From Haloarcula ordinaria (GTDB lineage Archaea; Halobacteriota; Halobacteria; Halobacteriales; Haloarculaceae), in NCBI RefSeq assembly GCF_029338275.1, contig NZ_CP119789.1, forward strand, positions 310,001 through 374,000: a stretch of DNA of 64,000 nucleotides, written 5' to 3'. Position 1 is the stretch's first letter, and each line of letters opens with the position of its first letter. This document shows, in pieces, positions 60,270 to 64,000 of the stretch. A model generated the notes under the pieces. It was not told the origin of the DNA. It saw only the letters and a program-made list of their open reading frames with translations, and searched no databases. A program made the position numbers and the translations under genes.

Positions 60270-61046
60270 ATGGAAACCGATCTCACCGACAAGACTGCGC
60301 TCGTGACGGGTGCAGGGAGAGGCATGGGACGAGAGACTGCACTCACGCTCGCCGAGAACGGGGCCGACGTCCTGGTCAACGACCTCGACGAGCCGGTCGC
60401 CGAAGAGACCGCGGCGGACGCCCGCGAGCACGGCGTCGACGCCGTCGGCATCGGTGCCGACGTCAGCGACGCGGCCGAGGTGGCCGCGATGGTCGAGCAC
60501 GGGACGGCCGAGCTCGGACAGATCGACATCCTCGTCAACAACGCCGGCGTCGGCGACGCCGGGCCCTTCCTCGACGAGTCCTACGACGACACGTTCGAGT
60601 TGAACCTCGATGTCCACCTCCACGGGTCGCTGAACACCTGTCGCGAGGTCGTCGACGGGATGGTCGAAAACGGTTACGGGAAGATTGTCAACTTCACCTC
60701 CATCCACACGAAGAACGGCGTGGGGATGTCGCCCGCCTACGACGTGGGGAAGTACAGCCTGCTGGGCCTGACCAAGAGCCTCGCGCTGGAACTCGGTCGC
60801 GAAGGGGTCAGAGTCAACGCCGTCGCGCCGGGCTGGGCGAACACCCGGATGATCGAGGGCTTCAGCGACGCCGTCACCCAGCAGATCCTCGACAACAACC
60901 CGCTGGGTGCGTTCGCGGAGCCAGAGGAAGTCGCCAACGCCGTCCTCTTCCTGGCGTCGCCGGCCAGCGACTACGTCAACGGCCACGAGCTGCGCGTCGA
61001 CGGCGGCCAGGTCCCCATCGACAGCTGGCGACTGGATACCCGCTAG
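60270..61046 (+). CDS. short-chain dehydrogenase/reductase
   Basis: A 258-residue classical SDR. TGAGRGMGRETAL binds NAD(P), NNAGVGDAG is the structural motif, and the catalytic set is in FTSIHTKNGVGMSPAYDVGKYSLLG (Ser, Tyr, Lys). NAVAPGWANTRMI and the C-terminal ELRVDGGQVPID are family-typical. It probably oxidises a sugar or aldonate given its place beside dgoD, with which it converges. The ATG at 60270 follows the TATA box by 28 nt; the longer in-frame start is rejected. Confidence 0.88.
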   Translation: METDLTDKTALVTGAGRGMGRETALTLAENGADVLVNDLDEPVAEETAADAREHGVDAVGIGADVSDAAEVAAMVEHGTAELGQIDILVNNAGVGDAGPFLDESYDDTFELNLDVHLHGSLNTCREVVDGMVENGYGKIVNFTSIHTKNGVGMSPAYDVGKYSLLGLTKSLALELGREGVRVNAVAPGWANTRMIEGFSDAVTQQILDNNPLGAFAEPEEVANAVLFLASPASDYVNGHELRVDGGQVPIDSWRLDTR

Positions 61047-61061
61047 CCGGCCGACGGCGGC

Positions 61062-62234
61062 TCACCACTCGGCGACGCTGCCGTCGTCGTGGCGCCAGAC
61101 CGGATTGTGCCAGTTGACTGATTCCCCGGACTGCTCGCGGACGTAGTCCTCGTCGATGTCGATGCCCAGGCCCGGCTCGTCCGGGATGGCGACGAACCCG
61201 TCCTGGTACTCGAACACCGACGGGTCGGCGAGGTAGTCGAGTACGTCGGTCGTCTCGTTGTAGTGGATGTTCAGGCTCTGCTCCTGGATGAGCGCGTTGG
61301 GCGAGCAGGCGTCGACCTGGATACAGGAGGCCAGGGCGATGGGGCCGAGCGGACAGTGCGGCGCGAGCGCCACGTCGTATGCTTCGGCCATCGACGCGAT
61401 CTTCTTGACCTCGGTGATGCCGCCGGCGTGCGAGAGGTCGGGCTGGATGACGTCGACCGAGCCGTCCTCGAAGATCTCCTTGTAGTCCCAGCGCGAGAAC
61501 ATCCGCTCGCCAGTCGCGATGGGGATCGTCGTGTGGCTGGCGATGTCCGGGAGCGCGTCGTTGTGTTCCGGGAGGACGGGCTCCTCGATGAACATCGGCT
61601 CGTACGGTTCCAGCGCCTTCGCGAGCCGTTTTGCCATCGGCTTCGAGACGCGGCCGTGGAAGTCGACGCCGATGTCGACCTCGTCACCGACGGCCTCGCG
61701 GACCTCGCGCAGGCGGTCGACCGCGGCCGCGACCGTCGCCGGGTCGTCGACGCGCTCCATCTCGGCGGTCCCGTTCATCTTCAGCGCGGAGAAGCCGGCG
61801 TCGACCTGCTGCTCGGCCTGGTCGGCGACCTCGGAGGGACGGTCGCCGCCGATCCACTGATAGACGCGGATGCGGTCCCGCGCGGCCCCGCCGAGCAGTT
61901 GGTGGACCGACGCGCCGAGTTGCTTGCCCTTGATGTCCCAGAGCGCCTGGTCGATGCCGGCGATGGCCGACATCAGGATGGGACCGCCGCGGTAGAAGCC
62001 GCCGCGGTACATCGTCTGCCAGTGGTCTTCGATGTTCGCCGGATTCTCGCCCAGCAGGTAGTTCTCCATGAGCTCCTCGACGGCCGCACGGACGGTGTGC
62101 GCCCGACCCTCGACGACCGGTTCGCCCCAGCCGACCGTGCCGTCGGCGGTCTCGACACGCAGGAAGAGCCAGCGTGGCGGGACCTCGAACAGCTCGTAGT
62201 CGACGATTCGATTGGCGCCCGTGTCCGAACTCAT
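61062..62234 (-). CDS. dgoD: D-galactonate dehydratase (DgoD-type enolase superfamily)
   Basis: A 390-residue dehydratase near-collinear with bacterial DgoD: PPRWLFLRVETADGTVGWGEPVVEGRA, MYRGGFYRGGPILMSAIAGIDQALWDIKGKQLG, VYQWIGGDRP, GVDFHGRVSKPMAKRLAKALEPYEPMFIEEPVLPEHND, IATGERMFSRWDYKEI, DLSHAGGITEVKKIASMAEAYDVALAPHCPLGPIALASC, ending NPVWRHDDGSVAEW. It forms 2-keto-3-deoxygalactonate. The ATG overlaps the stop of a 37-codon leaderless upstream ORF (ATGA). Confidence 0.9.
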   Translation of the reverse strand: MSSDTGANRIVDYELFEVPPRWLFLRVETADGTVGWGEPVVEGRAHTVRAAVEELMENYLLGENPANIEDHWQTMYRGGFYRGGPILMSAIAGIDQALWDIKGKQLGASVHQLLGGAARDRIRVYQWIGGDRPSEVADQAEQQVDAGFSALKMNGTAEMERVDDPATVAAAVDRLREVREAVGDEVDIGVDFHGRVSKPMAKRLAKALEPYEPMFIEEPVLPEHNDALPDIASHTTIPIATGERMFSRWDYKEIFEDGSVDVIQPDLSHAGGITEVKKIASMAEAYDVALAPHCPLGPIALASCIQVDACSPNALIQEQSLNIHYNETTDVLDYLADPSVFEYQDGFVAIPDEPGLGIDIDEDYVREQSGESVNWHNPVWRHDDGSVAEW

Positions 62235-62344
62235 CGTCCGGCCCTCGGACGGAACGCCGTCGCTGTCTCGGAGTCACACGGCTCGACGGTGAGCGTCGGG
62301 CAGATACCTGTTTGCCCTCGAGACGCACGCGTACGGGAAGTCAT
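62231..62344 (-). CDS. leaderless upstream ORF (37 codons) coupled to dgoD
   Basis: Begins MTSRTRASRGQTGICPTLTV and ends with a TGA inside the dgoD ATG (ATGA). The only good TATA box (minus-strand GATTAAATAA, 62367-62376) is 27 nt before this ORF's ATG and 137 nt before dgoD, so the mRNA should begin here. Confidence 0.5.
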   Translation of the reverse strand: MTSRTRASRGQTGICPTLTVEPCDSETATAFRPRAGR

Positions 62345-62611
62345 CGGACGAACGTTTGCGAACGCGTTATTTAATCATTTTGTGCGGGGCCGGACAGCGG
62401 TTGTTCACACAGTGCGAACGGCATGTGACTACCGAACTGTTCGGCCGTCGCTTCGCTACAGGTCTCGGGCTATTACAGCCGTAGGATGTTTCGTTCAATC
62501 CGTTTTGGATACGAATAGACGACTCAGTCGCTTGAGACGGTCACACCCCACGACTACGCGGGCGCGACGCAAATCGGGGGGTTTTACCCTCGCGGAAAGA
62601 TTGCCTCAACT
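62235..62611. other. divergent promoter region between dgoD and the sulfatase-fold gene
   Basis: A 377-bp gap holding the dgoD uORF and its TATA box, the third 17-bp palindrome, and the TATA box of the rightward gene (GTTTTACC, 62581-62588, 28 nt before its ATG). Nothing else is visible. Confidence 0.6.
62403..62419. promoter_or_regulatory. 17-bp palindrome, copy 3 (GTTCA-N7-CGAAC)
   Basis: GTTCACACAGTGCGAAC: same length and left arm as copies 1 and 2, one mismatch in the right arm, and inner CAC/GTG symmetry. It lies about 27 bp upstream of the dgoD TATA box, a usual place for an activator or repressor. Confidence 0.45.
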
Positions 62612-64000
62612 ATGACCGACACGGACGGCTCGAACGTCCTGTTCGTCGTGTTGGATACGGTCCGGAAGGACCGGCTGTCGGTGTACGACGCCGACCGGGA
62701 CACGACGCCACACCTCGCCGACTTCGCCGAGGAGGCCGCCGTCTTCGAGCAGGCCGTCGCGCCGGCGCCCTGGACGCTGCCCGTCCACGCCTCGATGTTC
62801 ACCGGCCTCTACCCCAGCGAGCACGGGGCGACCCAGGAGGACCCCTACCTCGAGGGCGCGACGACGCTCGCCGAATCGCTCTCGGCAGCGGGCTACGACA
62901 CCGCCTGTTACTCCTCGAACGCCTGGATAACCAGTTACACGAACCTCACCGCGGGGTTCGGCGACCACGACAACTTCTTCCAGATTATGCCCAGCGAGTT
63001 GCTGTCGGGGCCGCTCGCGAGCCTCTGGAAGACGATGAACGACAACGACACCCTCCGGGGGGTCGCCGACCGACTCGTCCAGGTCGGTAACAAGCTCCAC
63101 GAACACCTCGCCGAGGGCGGCGGCGGGGACACGAAGACCCCACAGGTCATCGACAAGACCATCGACTTCGTCGACGACTCGGATGACTTCTTCGCCTTCA
63201 TCAACCTGATGGACGCCCACCTGCCCTACCACCCGCCAGAGGAGTACGCCGAGCGGTTCGCCCCGGGCGTCGACTCCACCGAGGTCTGCCAGAACTCCAA
63301 GGAGTTCAACTGCGGCGCACGTGACATCGACGACGAGGAGTGGGCGGCGATTCGGGGCCTCTACGACGCCGAACTCGCCCACATCGACGACCAGCTGAAC
63401 CGCCTATTCTCGCACCTCAAAGAGACCGGCCAGTGGGAGGACACCACCGTGATTGTCTGTGCGGACCACGGCGAACTGCACGGGGAGCACGACCTCTACG
63501 GCCACGAGTTCGGCATCTACGACCCGCTCGTGAACGTCCCCCTGATGGTCAAGCACCCGGACGTCGAACCGGGGCGCGACGACGAGACCACCGTCGAACT
63601 GGTCGACCTCTATCATACGGTGCTCGACGCGGCGGGGGCCACCGGCCGGGGCAAGCCCCTCAGCGACGCCCGCTCGCTCCTCTCTGCAGACTACCGCGAG
63701 TTCGCCGACGACATCGGCGGCACCGACCGCGGCGACGTCGGCTTCGTCGAGTACCACCAGCCGGTCGTCGAGCTGCGCCAGTTGGAGGGGAAAGCCGCCA
63801 GTGCGGGCATCGACTTAGACGAGCAGTCACGCTTCTACTCGCGGATGGGCGCGGCCCGCACGCCCGACGCGAAGTACATCCACTGCACGCGTATCCCGGA
63901 CGAGGCCTACGACGTCGAGTCCGACCCCGGCGAGACGGCGGACCTGGCCGGGACCGCCGACGAACCGACGCACCTGAAAGAGGCGCTGTTCGCGTTCGTC
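62612..64000 (+). CDS. alkaline-phosphatase-superfamily (sulfatase-fold) enzyme, 3' end outside window
   Basis: 463 residues visible. NVLFVVLDTVRKDRLSVYD is the first metal motif; DHGELHGEHDLYGHEFGIYDPLVNVPLMVKHP the distal one; INLMDAHLPYHPP the middle one. The sulfatase C/S-x-P-x-R motif is replaced by TLPVHASMFTG, with Thr in the nucleophile place and His for Arg, so formylglycine chemistry is unlikely; it may be a phosphotransferase or phosphodiesterase acting on surface glycans or lipids. Start fixed by the TATA box. No signal peptide. Confidence 0.83.
   Translation, partial: MTDTDGSNVLFVVLDTVRKDRLSVYDADRDTTPHLADFAEEAAVFEQAVAPAPWTLPVHASMFTGLYPSEHGATQEDPYLEGATTLAESLSAAGYDTACYSSNAWITSYTNLTAGFGDHDNFFQIMPSELLSGPLASLWKTMNDNDTLRGVADRLVQVGNKLHEHLAEGGGGDTKTPQVIDKTIDFVDDSDDFFAFINLMDAHLPYHPPEEYAERFAPGVDSTEVCQNSKEFNCGARDIDDEEWAAIRGLYDAELAHIDDQLNRLFSHLKETGQWEDTTVIVCADHGELHGEHDLYGHEFGIYDPLVNVPLMVKHPDVEPGRDDETTVELVDLYHTVLDAAGATGRGKPLSDARSLLSADYREFADDIGGTDRGDVGFVEYHQPVVELRQLEGKAASAGIDLDEQSRFYSRMGAARTPDAKYIHCTRIPDEAYDVESDPGETADLAGTADEPTHLKEALFAFV

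Noticed and set aside
1..64000. CRISPR array, prophage, integrase or complete insertion sequence
   Set aside because: No regularly spaced repeats, cas genes, phage structural genes, integrase or DDE/HUH transposase were seen. Only non-autonomous palindromic elements are present.
62612..64000. True arylsulfatase
   Set aside because: The formylglycine motif is absent (Thr and His in place of Cys/Ser and Arg).

Overview
The window is chromosomal DNA of a halophilic archaeon (Halobacteria), most likely of the Haloarcula group. The evidence is high G+C, very acidic proteins, euryarchaeal genes (rpl39e, rpl31e, tif6, rpl18a, prefoldin alpha, SRP54, FtsY, aIF1, Taw1, RaSEA, CarS, RbkR-type RibK, PitA), and TATA boxes about 27 nt upstream of start codons with almost no leaders. 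The genus is inference; no rRNA gene is present. No tRNA, rRNA, CRISPR array or intact transposase was seen.

Layout. 0-5.5 kb: truncated STT3/AglB gene, VanZ-like protein, PQQ-propeller lipoprotein, RaSEA, purS-purQ. 5.5-13 kb: a RecA-like protein with a degenerate receiver-GAF protein, a PurU-like gene, etfBA, polyprenyl synthase, the UPF0200-UPF0201-HAD chain. 13-18.5 kb: membrane molybdopterin oxidoreductase, thermonuclease lipoprotein, CBS-MaoC fusion, Gate-domain protein, two MgtE halves. 18.6-23 kb is partly decayed: a universal stress gene with two frameshifts, an 86-bp palindromic element, a hemerythrin fused to a degenerate and C-terminally truncated adenylate-forming domain, srp54, and a 315-bp multi-hairpin element. 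23-30.5 kb: AEC transporter, cupin, KDPG aldolase, and the conserved ribosomal/SRP block split in two by a sensor-kinase cassette. 30.5-54 kb: housekeeping genes (ZIP transporter, ThpR, SufS/SufU, PitA, RecJ-like, PspA, HemC/SUMT/HemD, CarS, IlvE, aIF1, RibB/RibK, Taw1). 54-64 kb is an accessory sugar/sugar-acid region: two Gfo/Idh/MocA oxidoreductases (one close to haloarchaeal xylose dehydrogenase), a xylonate-dehydratase-type enolase, a DgoD-type galactonate dehydratase, an SDR, a NifU-domain protein, broken SDR and alcohol dehydrogenase remnants, long regulatory gaps, and a sulfatase-fold enzyme cut by the window end.

Two patterns run across these genes. First, at five loci (purU-like, a secreted paralogue gene, pspA, ilvE, dgoD) the TATA box sits 27-28 nt before a short ORF of 11-37 codons, whose stop overlaps the GTG or ATG of the main gene by 1 or 4 nt. 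This suggests leaderless upstream ORFs coupled by termination-reinitiation. Second, three 17-bp palindromes of the form GTTCA-N7-(T/C)GAAC lie in the large non-coding gaps of the sugar-acid region, one about 27 bp upstream of the dgoD TATA box. They are candidate operators.

The sugar-acid genes fit oxidative pentose/hexose catabolism: dehydrogenase to aldonate, enolase-family dehydratase to 2-keto-3-deoxy acid, with a KDPG-type aldolase encoded 36 kb away. No kinase, transporter or regulator of that pathway is visible here, so the pathway in this window is incomplete.
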